Shown piece by piece: positions 24,955-33,883 of a DNA stretch of 57,975 nucleotides. A program made the position numbers and the translations under genes. How positions within the stretch are numbered: the stretch's first letter is position 1; each line of letters starts with the position of its first letter. The notes under the pieces were generated by a model. That model made no database searches. It saw nothing but the letters and a program-made list of their open reading frames with translations, and was not told where the DNA came from. This DNA comes from Laceyella putida. GTDB lineage: Bacteria > Bacillota > Bacilli > Thermoactinomycetales > Thermoactinomycetaceae. The stretch covers positions 1-57,975 of the forward strand of contig NZ_JBHTBW010000017.1 in NCBI RefSeq assembly GCF_042665195.1, written 5' to 3'.

Positions 24955-24985
24955 CAAAAAACCTGTTGACCATAACGATCAACAG
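24955..24985 (-). terminator. pabB terminator
   Basis: Minus-strand ACCTGTTGATC ... GGTCAACAGGT followed by six Ts. The stem overlaps the last codons of pabB. Confidence 0.8.
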
Positions 24986-26424
24986 GTCATTTGCGTTTCT
25001 GTCCGCTTCCATTTAGCCAGTGACAACGCCTTTTGCAACGCACGGGCCTTGTCCAGCGTCTCTTGATATTCTCTGTCAGGGTCGGAATCGGCCACAATCC
25101 CCCCACCCACGTGGAAAAAGGCCTTTCCTTGATGACATACGATCGAACGGATCACCATGCTCAGGTCAAACGACCCCCGGACATCGATATAGCCGAGTCC
25201 CCCTGAATAAATGCCGCGTGCCACCGATTCCATTTCATGCAAAATTTCCATGGCTCTGATCTTGGGAGCTCCCGTCATCGATCCCCCCGGAAATGCCGCT
25301 TCAATCACATCCAGCGAAGAACGTTCCGCGGATAGCGTCCCTTCGACCGTTGACACTAGTTGGTGGACGGTGGCATAAGACTCGACTTGCAATAGCTTAG
25401 GAACACGAACGGAGCCCGTGTCGCAAACTCGTCCCAAGTCGTTCCGCACCAGATCGACGATCATCACATTTTCCGCGCGATCCTTGGGATGGGTCTCAAG
25501 CTCCCGCATCAACCGCCGATCTTCCCCCACTTCTGCGGCACGTGGACGCGTTCCTTTAATCGGCCTGCTTTCCACCACCCGGTGTTCATCCATACGCAAA
25601 AAACGCTCAGGAGAAGAGGAGACCACCGTCCATTCCCCCAATCGTAAATAAGCGGCGAACGGGGCCGGATTGATGTGTCGCAAAATACGGTAGAGAAGGA
25701 ACGGATCCTCCGCATAATCCGTTTCAAATTGATAGGTATAACACGCTTGATAAATGTCGCCTTGGCCGATATATTCTTTGATCCGCCCTATCCGCTCACG
25801 GTACGAGTCCGGAGTCACCGTCATGCGAAAGGTTTCTTCCTGCTCCGCCGAAGCCGCCTCCGGAATGGAAAGCGGAGAGGGAGGTTGCCGCATCGCTTCA
25901 CGCAACTTGCCCATCCACGTCGCCACGGTTCGCTTGGCCAAAGCCGGATCCCCCTCATATAGGTGACTCACATAGGCTTTCTCTTCCAGATGATCGTATA
26001 TCAGCACTTGGTCGACATACATCCAGATCATGTCAGGTGCTTGGGTGGGGTCAAGCTGATGGACAGGCACTTGTTCCAGATAGCGGTTGCACTCATATCC
26101 CACGTATCCGACCCACCCGCCTACAAAAGGCAACGGGGGCTCGATCCCCATATGGCATCGAGTGGAATCCAATGCTCGCCGCAACATGGCGAAAGGCGAT
26201 TCTTCCATCCGCTTTCGCACTCCGCCCCCGTCCATCCACTCCGTTTGGCCATGCTTGCTCCGCAAGATCAACTGCGGTTGGCCGCCCATCATGGAATAAC
26301 GACTCAATCCTGTGATCAGGCGGGAGCTGTCCAACCAAAACGCATAAGGCTCCTCCTGATACAATTCTGCAAAAACCTGTTCCAAATCAATCGGAAATGG
26401 AATTTCCTCTATCAGCCATTTCAT
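24979..26424 (-). CDS. pabB: Aminodeoxychorismate synthase component I
   Basis: About 481 residues from ATG 26424, after AAAGGCGAG; the frame is open to 26475. It is a chorismate-binding enzyme with an amino-terminal TrpE/PabB-specific domain and the chorismate-utilising domain. The ESRPIKGTRPR motif (Lys-Gly-Thr) marks aminodeoxychorismate synthases rather than PIAGT-type anthranilate synthases. GSMTGAPKIRAME and GIYSGGLGYID are also present. It converts chorismate to 4-amino-4-deoxychorismate for folate. No pabA or pabC is adjacent, which is unusual for Bacillales. Confidence 0.9.
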   Translation of the reverse strand: MKWLIEEIPFPIDLEQVFAELYQEEPYAFWLDSSRLITGLSRYSMMGGQPQLILRSKHGQTEWMDGGGVRKRMEESPFAMLRRALDSTRCHMGIEPPLPFVGGWVGYVGYECNRYLEQVPVHQLDPTQAPDMIWMYVDQVLIYDHLEEKAYVSHLYEGDPALAKRTVATWMGKLREAMRQPPSPLSIPEAASAEQEETFRMTVTPDSYRERIGRIKEYIGQGDIYQACYTYQFETDYAEDPFLLYRILRHINPAPFAAYLRLGEWTVVSSSPERFLRMDEHRVVESRPIKGTRPRAAEVGEDRRLMRELETHPKDRAENVMIVDLVRNDLGRVCDTGSVRVPKLLQVESYATVHQLVSTVEGTLSAERSSLDVIEAAFPGGSMTGAPKIRAMEILHEMESVARGIYSGGLGYIDVRGSFDLSMVIRSIVCHQGKAFFHVGGGIVADSDPDREYQETLDKARALQKALSLAKWKRTETQMTC

Positions 26425-26506
26425 CGCATTCTCGCCTTTCTTGTAATCAACCCGTTCTATGTATGTTTTGCCCAATTCCTCTCATACTAAGCGGGAGGTG
26501 ATACCT

Positions 26507-26713
26507 GTGTATGAGGGTAGAACGTTTGACGAATTAAGCATGCTTCCTTTATCGCAGTGGACCATGGAAGAATTGTCTTATCATCATTTTGTGATGGCTC
26601 AGATGTCCCCGTTGATGAACGTGCAAGGGATCAGTCTGCACCATGACCTTATCAGGGAAATTGAACAGCGCGGTGGTCTGGCCGCCATTCAACCGGATCA
26701 ACCTTTTAAATGA
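26507..26713 (+). CDS. Hypothetical protein, 68 residues
   Basis: Starts at GTG 26507 after GGGAGGTGATACCT, a good ribosome site, and ends in front of a strong terminator, both supporting a real gene. It is helical and charged (MEELSYHHFVMAQMSP, then HHDLIREIEQRGG), with no Cys, signal peptide or membrane segment. It is divergent from pabB. I do not recognise the family. Confidence 0.6.
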   Translation: MYEGRTFDELSMLPLSQWTMEELSYHHFVMAQMSPLMNVQGISLHHDLIREIEQRGGLAAIQPDQPFK

Positions 26714-26730
26714 ATGTCCCGTCCACATGA

Positions 26731-26762
26731 AAAAACACCCGGGTTGACCGGGTGTTTAACCA
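26731..26762. terminator. Bidirectional terminator
   Basis: ACACCCGG-gttga-CCGGGTGTTT between convergent genes; A and T runs on both sides. Confidence 0.8.
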
Positions 26763-26785
26763 TCAAAATCGAGCGAAGGGGTGGA

Positions 26786-28486
26786 TTAGTTTCCTGTCTT
26801 GGGCAATTGTTCCGACGGCTTCGTTGGATTGACTTTCACTTGTGTAAACGTTTCTGGAGCCGCTTGAACTTTTTTCTTGTTCACCTTCGCCCCTGGGGCC
26901 GTATAGGTATAAACCGTTAGGTAAGGACCCGCCATTTTAATCTTGATCAAAACGGGCTTATTGAGGTTATTTCTGAACTTGAAATCGGGCCCGCCCCAAG
27001 AAACCGTCGCATCCCGTCCTTTGGGCACATAGGTCACTTCGGCGCTATGGTGATTGACTTGCACCATTTTCAGCCCGGCTTCATCCACACTGTTAAACAA
27101 GGTGGACGATACTTGGCAGATGCCTCCGCCGATGCCTTCTGTAAACTCACCCTTCACAATCACACCGGCCGTTTTATAACCGCGCTTGGCCGTGCGTGGA
27201 CCCACAACCGCATTAAAGGAGAACTTCTCACCCGGCATGAGGATGAGTCCGCTGATGGCTTTGGAAGCCAGCTTCATATTGGTCGTCCGGTTCACGTTCC
27301 CTGGATCAAACTTGGTGCCGTATTTGCCGATTAGCTTTTTATCCACATTTTTGATATCTTCCGTTGTGACAAGTGGTTTCAACGTGATCGTCGGAATTCG
27401 TTGCGGTTTATTGATCAATGGCTTGATATTCTTCAGCCACGTTTCCACCTTTTTCACATCCACCTTACGTCCCGGTTCTTCCGGCGTAATCTGGGCACCC
27501 AAGCGTGTGGTTTCCGCATTTTTCGGTTCCACATTCACTTGCTTTTGCACGGTGTCCAACCAAGCGCGCAACTTGCCTTGGTCAATCGTGTTTTGGTTTT
27601 TGCCGTCATAACCGATCGTGTTCAAGTCAAGCTCAAACTTTTGGTCATCCAAGTACAGCTGGAACAGGTTGGGCTTCTTGACCGGTTGCACTTTGGGCGT
27701 ATCCGCCACAGCGGTGGATTGTTGCTCATAAGCGAAGGCGCTGAAGCCCACCGCGCCCGCGATTACCATCGTTGAAGCGATCGCGGCCACCAACAGTTTC
27801 TTCGGTCTCGGAGTGCTGCGGATTTCCCGTTTCACCGATTTGAACACGCCCGTATCGTCCGGCACTCCACCCGCCTCGACAGGAACTGGTTCCGCTTGTG
27901 TCGGAGCTTTTTGGGCTTCTTCAGCCGCTCGGGTCTCTCTTTTTTCAAATTCGGCGATATCCTCGCTGAAATCAACCATCACAGAGGCAGGCGTGGAGAC
28001 CGGGGCCTCCTTGACTAGTTGGCGCTCTTCCGCCGCTGATACCACTTCTTCCGGTTGATTTTGCACGGTCTCTTCTGTTTCTGCCGCCAAGGCCTCATCC
28101 GGCGCCGCATCTGCTTCTTTCTTTTGCCCAATGGTCGGCGCTGCTTCACCATCCGTGTCCCATTGGCCAAAAATCTTAAGCTCCATCGTGTCAAACGCAC
28201 GATCGTGCGATGATTCTTCTTTTGCCTCTTCTGTCACTTCCGCTTTCGTCTCTTCCTTTGCACCGGCAGGTTGGGGATCGTTTTCCCCCTTCACCTCTTC
28301 TGCATGCCCGCTATTTATTTCTTCCGTCACTTCATCAACCGGAGCGGTTGGCTTCATTTCGGCATCAGGTTCTGGCGCCGCGGCCATTTGCTCATCACTT
28401 TCATGGTTTGCCGGCGATTGCAACTCTTCTGCCGCATCTTTCTTCCCTTCAGGCAACTGCTCTTCCATCGGTTTTTTACTTTCCAC
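26786..28486 (-). CDS. Membrane protein with VanW domain and long acidic cytoplasmic region
   Basis: About 566 residues from GTG 28486, behind AGGGAGAGAG. The first ~230 residues are very rich in Glu, Ala and Pro and look disordered. One membrane helix follows (LLVAAIASTMVIAGAVGFSA), then an extracellular part with a YoaR-like peptidoglycan-binding domain and a VanW domain (FSFNAVVGPRT, GGGICQVSSTLFN, NHHSAEVTYV). The last six residues are LPKTGN, sortase-like in sequence but without the hydrophobic helix and basic tail a sortase needs. VanW proteins are tied to the cell wall and to glycopeptide-resistance clusters, but their biochemical role is unknown. Confidence 0.82.
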   Translation of the reverse strand: MESKKPMEEQLPEGKKDAAEELQSPANHESDEQMAAAPEPDAEMKPTAPVDEVTEEINSGHAEEVKGENDPQPAGAKEETKAEVTEEAKEESSHDRAFDTMELKIFGQWDTDGEAAPTIGQKKEADAAPDEALAAETEETVQNQPEEVVSAAEERQLVKEAPVSTPASVMVDFSEDIAEFEKRETRAAEEAQKAPTQAEPVPVEAGGVPDDTGVFKSVKREIRSTPRPKKLLVAAIASTMVIAGAVGFSAFAYEQQSTAVADTPKVQPVKKPNLFQLYLDDQKFELDLNTIGYDGKNQNTIDQGKLRAWLDTVQKQVNVEPKNAETTRLGAQITPEEPGRKVDVKKVETWLKNIKPLINKPQRIPTITLKPLVTTEDIKNVDKKLIGKYGTKFDPGNVNRTTNMKLASKAISGLILMPGEKFSFNAVVGPRTAKRGYKTAGVIVKGEFTEGIGGGICQVSSTLFNSVDEAGLKMVQVNHHSAEVTYVPKGRDATVSWGGPDFKFRNNLNKPVLIKIKMAGPYLTVYTYTAPGAKVNKKKVQAAPETFTQVKVNPTKPSEQLPKTGN

Positions 28487-28569
28487 TGAAACTCTCTCCC
28501 TATCTGATGTAAATCGATTGAAAAACATTTGGTTTTGAGACTCCATTAAGTTGCCTGGTCATTTAAAAA

Positions 28570-29649
28570 TCATATGAATAATTGCAGTGCTTTACGATAA
28601 ACGTTTGAAAATGGTTTTTCATTCACTTGATCCGCTGTCATCCAAGACCAAGATGAAGGCAAAGGAGAAGCCCATTCGCTTACTTCACCTTGAATGACCG
28701 TTACCTTCCAATGCTGATGACTGAAGATATGCTCAAATTTCCCCGCTACTTTTATATTCGTAACATTCAACCCGTTTTTGTCACAAAACAGGTGTGCTTC
28801 CTGCATGGATTCTTCCTCAGCGACTTGGATGGTCGGCAGTCCCCACATGCCCGCAAGCAGGCCTTCATCGGGCCGCTTTTCAATCAGGGCCCGCTGACCT
28901 TGAGACAGCCACAACATCACCATTTTCATCTGTTTTGGCGGTTTTGCTTTCTTTTTCCGCGGAAGTTCTTCTTCAATCCCCTCCGCATATGCATTACAGA
29001 CAGAACGTAAAGGGCAGAATAAACATTGAGGTGACGATGGCGTGCATATGAGTGCACCTAATTCCATCAGTGCTTGGTTGAAATCACCCGGCACATTATT
29101 CGGAATCACTTGCAGTGCGATATGCTCCATCTTTTTTCGGGTTGAGGCCAGCGCGATATCATCCGTCAGCGCAAACAGACGTGAAAAGACGCGCATGACG
29201 TTTCCATCGACCGCTGGCGCTTTTTTGTTGAAAGCAATGCTTAAAATCGCGCCAGCCGTGTATGGGCCAACCCCTTTCAGTTTGGAAATGGTTTCTAGAT
29301 CATCAGGAACTTGACTTCCATATTTGGCCGATACTTCTTTCACTGCAGCATGCAAATTCTTAACGCGCGAATAATACCCTAACCCTTCCCACGCCTTGAT
29401 CACTTGTTCTTCTGGTGCTTGAGCCAAGTCATCCAGTGTGGGAAATTGTTCAATAAAGCGCTGAAAATAGGGAATAACAGTATCAACACGGGTTTGCTGA
29501 AGCATGATTTCCGAGACCCAAATCTTATATGGATCTTGATTCTTCCGCCAAGGAAGATCCCGTCGATTGCGATAATACCAATCGAGGAGTTCCCGCCCAA
29601 TAACCTGAACCACTTCCTTATCTATGGTTAGATGATCTTTTTTACCCAA
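28570..29649 (-). CDS. mutY: A/G-specific adenine DNA glycosylase
   Basis: About 359 residues from TTG 29649, seven bases after AAGGAGG; the frame extends 13 codons upstream. Helix-hairpin-helix LKGVGPYTAGAILSIAF with catalytic Asp in VDGNVMRV is followed by the 4Fe-4S motif CTPSSPQCLFCPLRSVC (Cys-X6-Cys-X2-Cys-X5-Cys). The carboxy domain is the NUDIX-like MutT-type module that recognises 8-oxoG. It removes A mispaired with 8-oxoG. Its divergent neighbour yfhP is also its neighbour in B. subtilis (yfhQ = mutY). Confidence 0.95.
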   Translation of the reverse strand: MGKKDHLTIDKEVVQVIGRELLDWYYRNRRDLPWRKNQDPYKIWVSEIMLQQTRVDTVIPYFQRFIEQFPTLDDLAQAPEEQVIKAWEGLGYYSRVKNLHAAVKEVSAKYGSQVPDDLETISKLKGVGPYTAGAILSIAFNKKAPAVDGNVMRVFSRLFALTDDIALASTRKKMEHIALQVIPNNVPGDFNQALMELGALICTPSSPQCLFCPLRSVCNAYAEGIEEELPRKKKAKPPKQMKMVMLWLSQGQRALIEKRPDEGLLAGMWGLPTIQVAEEESMQEAHLFCDKNGLNVTNIKVAGKFEHIFSHQHWKVTVIQGEVSEWASPLPSSWSWMTADQVNEKPFSNVYRKALQLFI

Positions 29650-30329
29650 ACCCTTTGCCTCCTTACACTGAATTACCGGCAAAGTCAAAGGAAGTGTAAG
29701 CGCAATCCCTTATTAAAAAGATTGGTTATATACATCATACACCGTTATTCCAACCAAAGGATATAGACAGATTTTTAACATTCCTTAAGAAATCAGTGCT
29801 TGCAGGATATGATAAACGAAAATACCGTGTTTTGTTCCGCCCTGATTGGGTGAAAGCTTTCCAAGATGAAGAGTATGAAGCTACTCGTTGAAACATGTCG
29901 AAAACCCACGATTCGGATTTTCGCTGCGTTCCCCGATGGCCCGTGGAGCCAGCTCATGAATGCATACCTTTCTCCATCGCGATGCGCATCAGCGTGGCCT
30001 GTTCTGCTCTCTCCCATGTCGCCGCATGAATCATTTCCCCGATGAGCCCTGATTGATCGTGATTTGCCTAACTGGGATCGCGGGCATGCAGGTCTTTTTC
30101 AGTTTGGGAGGTGCTTGCTCCACTCCACATCCATTTGAGCGTCATACCAAATACAACAATCTTCACTCCTTCTCAAGGAAGTTTTCACCCATCACACTAA
30201 AAAATCTGTTAGACTTTTGTAGAAGTCTCTATCACCACTTTACTGCAGAAAAACCTGTTTGAAGCGGTTGATATTCCCAATGACAGAAAAAAATATATAA
30301 AATCCATTATTTTTTAGGGGGGATGGTGA
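29650..30329. other. Gene-poor region between mutY and yfhP, with possible remnants
   Basis: No intact gene. On the minus strand a short frame from a GTG near 30163 with a good GAAGGAG site reads VKIVVFGMTLKWMW and stops after about 34 codons. A second stretch near 30030-29950 reads GEMIHAATWERAEQATLMRI before a stop. Both look like pieces of decayed genes; I cannot name the family. Confidence 0.35.
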
Positions 30330-31316
30330 ATGGATACGGCCACCCACTTTGTGATGGGGATTGGACTGTTTGGCTTGGCACAACTCGATCCCACCGTCGG
30401 TGCCAATCCTGACAACGCGCAAGCAATCCTCTTGGGTACGGTGATCGGGTCCCAAATGCCTGATTCGGATACGATCTATCGCATTCGTGGCAACGCCACC
30501 TATATTCGACAGCACCGTGGCTTCAGCCACTCACTGCCTATGCTGATCATCTGGCCCAGCCTCATTGTCGCCGCACTGCATCTGTTCTTACCCGGCGCCA
30601 ACCTGGTTCATCTCTGGTGGTGGACCTTTCTGGCTGTCTTCATCCATATTTTTATCGACCTGTTTAATTCTTATGGGACACAGGCTGGACGCCCATTTAC
30701 AAAAAAATGGATCGCCTTTCACACATTGGCTATCTTCGATCCCTTTATTTTTGCCATTCATTTGGCAGGTTTTCTCCTTTGGTGGTTTTTCCCAAGCCGA
30801 ATCGGATTTCTCTTTCTCATCATCGATTTGATCATTGCCGTCTATATCATCATCCGGCTATGGATTCGCCAACAATTAATCCAGGTAGTACAGCAAAACC
30901 ATGGCAATCGGCCCGGCCGGTATACATTGATCCCCACTGGCAACTGGTCCCGTTGGAAAGTGATCGCCGAATTTGCGGAAGAAGTCCATTTGGGGGAAAT
31001 TCGAAGTAACCAGCTGTTGTGGACGGGTAAGATCTCCACGAAGGGACTTGATCATCCAGCCACCAAACAATCCCAAAAAGCGGAGCCCATCGCGGCTTTT
31101 TTGGACTTCACTTCCTTTGGCTACCCTGAAGTCCGCAAGCGTCCATACGGTTATGAGGTGAGATGGATCGATGTGCGGTATCACTCCAAGAAACATTTCC
31201 CATTTGTGGCAGTTGCCCTACTTGACCAAGAATATAACATTTTTTACTCTTTTGTAGGGTGGATCAGCCAAGAGCAATTAGACAAGAAAGTCAAAGAGTC
31301 CTTGCCGTCCGTATGA
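30330..31316 (+). CDS. yfhP: Membrane-bound metal-dependent hydrolase, YfhP-like
   Basis: A 328-residue protein of the YdjM/LexA-binding membrane hydrolase family. Conserved metal-ligand candidates are THFVMG (His6), GSQMPDSDT (Asp cluster), RQHRGFSHS (two His), and the helix HIFIDLFNSYG. About five membrane helices lie in the first 190 residues, then a soluble carboxy domain. The ribosome site GGGGGATGG precedes ATG 30330. In B. subtilis yfhP is a developmental regulator next to mutY, the same arrangement as here. Enzymatic activity is not established. Confidence 0.85.
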   Translation: MDTATHFVMGIGLFGLAQLDPTVGANPDNAQAILLGTVIGSQMPDSDTIYRIRGNATYIRQHRGFSHSLPMLIIWPSLIVAALHLFLPGANLVHLWWWTFLAVFIHIFIDLFNSYGTQAGRPFTKKWIAFHTLAIFDPFIFAIHLAGFLLWWFFPSRIGFLFLIIDLIIAVYIIIRLWIRQQLIQVVQQNHGNRPGRYTLIPTGNWSRWKVIAEFAEEVHLGEIRSNQLLWTGKISTKGLDHPATKQSQKAEPIAAFLDFTSFGYPEVRKRPYGYEVRWIDVRYHSKKHFPFVAVALLDQEYNIFYSFVGWISQEQLDKKVKESLPSV

Positions 31317-31393
31317 ACGATAGCGAACAAACCGATGGCGCGGCCATAAGGTTGAAATAAACTTTTGCGTTACGGAGGTGCACGTCCTTAACC

Positions 31394-32323
31394 ATGCAAC
31401 AAGAAACCTCGACAACCCTACAACAGCAGGTTTCCTCGGTGGGCAATTTCGCAACGGAAACCAAAACCCTCTTTGCCAAAATCATTGAAAATCCTGTCCA
31501 ATACGTCTTGCTCCCTATCGGAGAGATTATGCTCATCATCTTGCTGACGGTGATCGCCCTCCGCTTTATTGATCGATTGATCGATAAGGTGTTTGAACTG
31601 AGCCGCATCGAAAGCAAAAAAGCCAATACCTTGCGCAAATTGATCAAATCCATCTCGCGTTACGGCATCTACTTTATGTCAGTGCTTACGCTATTGATCA
31701 ATCTTGGCTTTGATCCACTGCCGGTCTTGGCGGGTGCCGGAATTTTGGGGCTGGCCATCGGGTTTGGGGCGCAAAACTTAGTCCGCGACATCATCACGGG
31801 TTTCTTCCTCATTTTTGAAAGCCAATTGGAAGTGGGGGATTTCGTGGAGATTAACGGGCAAATCAACGGAACGGTTGAAGAAGTGGGGTTGCGCGTCACC
31901 AAAATCCGCGAGTTCAACCAACGGCTTCACTATATCGCCAATGGAAACATCACGCAGGTGACCAACTACAACCGCGAAAAGATGCGGGCGATTGTGGCTG
32001 TGACGGTGCCATATGAATCCGACTTGTCCGTGGTAAACGAGGCATTGGATCAAGTATGCAGTTCCATCGCCAAACGCTATGCCCCTTATCTCATCGAACC
32101 ACCTGAGGTGATGGGCATCACCCGGATCGACCAAACGGGGGTGGAGTTTACCGTCACCGCATTAAGCGAACCGGAACAACATTGGTCCCTCGAACGGGAG
32201 ATGCGCAAGGAAGCGGTTATCAGCTTGCATAAGCAAGGGATTCAGATCGCTTATCCACGCAGTGTGATTTACAGTCCCGACCAGCTGGAACAAGCGCAGC
32301 TGGCCGCCAAAGTGAAAAGTTGA
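31394..32323 (+). CDS. Small-conductance mechanosensitive channel (MscS family)
   Basis: A 309-residue protein with three membrane helices and the MscS beta domain. The pore helix TM3 has the glycine/alanine pattern GAGILGLAIGFGAQNLVRDIITG written here as parts: GAGILGLAIGFG, then AQNLVRD. The beta domain follows with VGDFVEINGQINGTVEEVGLR. It resembles B. subtilis YkuT/YhdY and should release solutes on osmotic downshock. It lies 77 bp after yfhP on the same strand and may share its transcript; a terminator follows. Confidence 0.9.
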   Translation: MQQETSTTLQQQVSSVGNFATETKTLFAKIIENPVQYVLLPIGEIMLIILLTVIALRFIDRLIDKVFELSRIESKKANTLRKLIKSISRYGIYFMSVLTLLINLGFDPLPVLAGAGILGLAIGFGAQNLVRDIITGFFLIFESQLEVGDFVEINGQINGTVEEVGLRVTKIREFNQRLHYIANGNITQVTNYNREKMRAIVAVTVPYESDLSVVNEALDQVCSSIAKRYAPYLIEPPEVMGITRIDQTGVEFTVTALSEPEQHWSLEREMRKEAVISLHKQGIQIAYPRSVIYSPDQLEQAQLAAKVKS

Positions 32324-32332
32324 AGCTGCACA

Positions 32333-32379
32333 CCCACCTCCCCTTTTGCCTGAAAATGAAGGCGAAAGAGGAGGTTTTT
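32333..32379 (+). terminator. Terminator after the mechanosensitive channel gene
   Basis: ACCTCC..TTTTGCCT and AGGCGAAA..GGAGGT arms followed by eight Ts. Confidence 0.85.
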
Positions 32380-32387
32380 TTTGCATA

Positions 32388-32425
32388 TAAAAACCCCCAA
32401 CCGCAATCACACGGCAAGGGGTCTC
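32388..32425 (-). terminator. Terminator of the small membrane-protein gene
   Basis: Minus-strand ACCCCttGCCG ... GCGGttGGGGGT followed by Ts, 13 bp past the stop at 32438. Confidence 0.7.
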
Positions 32426-32437
32426 ACAATGGTTTTC

Positions 32438-32587
32438 CTAAAATAATGTCCGCTCCACAATCGCCATCACCACGACCACACCCACCGCAATGCTGATCCA
32501 CAAAGCCGTCGCTTTGAGATCGCGCATCAACACGCCATTTGCATCCACGGCGGCGACACGTTTTTCTCTTATTTTCTTCTTAGCCAA
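32438..32587 (-). CDS. Small single-pass membrane protein, 49 residues
   Basis: Starts at TTG 32587, eight bases after AAAAGGAGG, and has its own terminator. The amino half is basic (LAKKKIREKRVAAVD), followed by one hydrophobic helix (ALWISIAVGVVVVMAIVE) and a short end. By the positive-inside rule the basic end is cytoplasmic. Function unknown. Its good ribosome site and terminator make it likely to be real despite its length. Confidence 0.65.
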   Translation of the reverse strand: MAKKKIREKRVAAVDANGVLMRDLKATALWISIAVGVVVVMAIVERTLF

Positions 32588-32642
32588 GAGGAGCGCCTCC
32601 TTTTCATCTTCCATTCATTATGATGATCATATCACATTTTGC

Positions 32643-33539
32643 TCAACCCGACTTCATATTATCTAGCGTATCCCACAAATAAAACGTCACATAGCTGCGG
32701 TAAGGCGCCCATTCTTCCCCCAATTTCCGCACTTCCGCCTCCGATGGCTGATGGTCAAGCCGGTAAACACGCTTCAGCGCATTGCGCAAACCAATATCGG
32801 CCGCGGGCAATAAATCGGGGCGTCCCAAGCCAAATAACAAGACGCATTCCACTGTCCAACGTCCAATCCCTCTGATGGGCAACAACATCCGCAAGACTTC
32901 TTCATCGTTTAGCTCCCACAGCGAGTCCAGGTCCAATTCCCCATTGGCCACCAGTCGGGAAAGATCAATGACATACTCCGCTTTGCGTCGATTGAATTGG
33001 AGTGCTTGCAGATCTTCATACTCCAACCGGGCCGCTTGTTCCGCCGTGGGAAAAAGAGGCCATTCCCGTCCGTGGAAGGACACTTTTCCGCCGGCCCGTT
33101 CCTGAAAACGCCGGATCAACGTCGCCGCAAAAGAAACATTGAGCTGTTGGCCGATGATCGTTTTAATCAAACATTCATACAAACTGGGTTCCAACACAAA
33201 GTGCATCCCCTCCCGGGCCGCAATCACAGGCGCCAAGACGGGGTCCCGCCCCATCTGTTCATAAAACGGAGTCAAATCGACAGCGGTGCTGAACATCCGG
33301 GACAACGTTTGCTTTAAGGTTTCTTGTTCACCTTCGGCCAGACTCCCCTCGATTTTCACATGCAGCGCTTTTTCTCCCTTGACCGGCCCGATCGTGCACA
33401 GGAGCGGTCCGCGTTTGCCGTGAATGGTGCGGGACAATCGTTCTCCCGCCGCAGCAAAACTGCTCTTCTCAAAGGTACGCAATCGTTTTATCGTTTTTTC
33501 AAAGGAATAGGGGTAGTTTAACGGCAAAAAAAATTCCAC
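32643..33539 (-). CDS. DNA-3-methyladenine glycosylase II (AlkA type)
   Basis: A 298-residue HhH-GPD base-excision enzyme. LIKTIIGQQLNVSFAATLI is the usual entry to the domain, and LLPIRGIGRWTVECVLLFGL carries the helix-hairpin-helix (20 residues). PAADIGLRNAL provides the catalytic Asp. The amino domain (1-110) is TBP-like as in AlkA. It removes alkylated purines. It starts at GTG 33539 behind AGAAGGAG. No ada/alkylation regulator is adjacent. Confidence 0.88.
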   Translation of the reverse strand: MEFFLPLNYPYSFEKTIKRLRTFEKSSFAAAGERLSRTIHGKRGPLLCTIGPVKGEKALHVKIEGSLAEGEQETLKQTLSRMFSTAVDLTPFYEQMGRDPVLAPVIAAREGMHFVLEPSLYECLIKTIIGQQLNVSFAATLIRRFQERAGGKVSFHGREWPLFPTAEQAARLEYEDLQALQFNRRKAEYVIDLSRLVANGELDLDSLWELNDEEVLRMLLPIRGIGRWTVECVLLFGLGRPDLLPAADIGLRNALKRVYRLDHQPSEAEVRKLGEEWAPYRSYVTFYLWDTLDNMKSG

Positions 33540-33582
33540 AAAGCCAACTCCTTCTCAATGAAAATTATTTCACGCGTATTGA

Positions 33583-33651
33583 TTAGCTACTCTCTCGAAT
33601 CAGCTCAAACTCCTTTTGTCCCACCGGCCGATACAATGTCACCAACTTCAT
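33583..33651 (-). pseudogene. Amino-terminal remnant of a LYRPVG-type conserved protein
   Basis: ATG 33651, six bases after GGAAAGGGCG, opens MKLVTLYRPVGQKEFELIRE and stops after 22 codons. Conserved hypothetical proteins of roughly 80-150 residues begin this way (LYRPVG.KELELI). Here the body is missing; the rest of the gap to alkA has no matching frame. It is probably a truncated gene. Moderate-to-low certainty. Confidence 0.4.
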
Positions 33652-33786
33652 CAGGCTCGCCCTTTCCAGTTAGTGTTTATTGTACCATGGAACCCGTTTT
33701 CACACGATTTCAAAATCATCGTCACTTTTTGTTCAGAACACAAAGGTTCCCATACCATCAATGCACGTTATAATTTCATCATGAAA

Positions 33787-33815
33787 AAAACAGCCTAGAT
33801 CATTTCTAGACTGTA
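33787..33815 (-). terminator. Terminator after the LysM/3D gene
   Basis: Minus-strand CAGTCTAG-aaatgat-CTAGGCTG followed by seven Ts, about 70 bp past the stop. Confidence 0.75.
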
Positions 33816-33883
33816 CCCTACAATCGCAGCGAATGCTGAAGCGCTCCATTTAAAATCGATTGTTCAGAAGCGTCTAAGCCATA

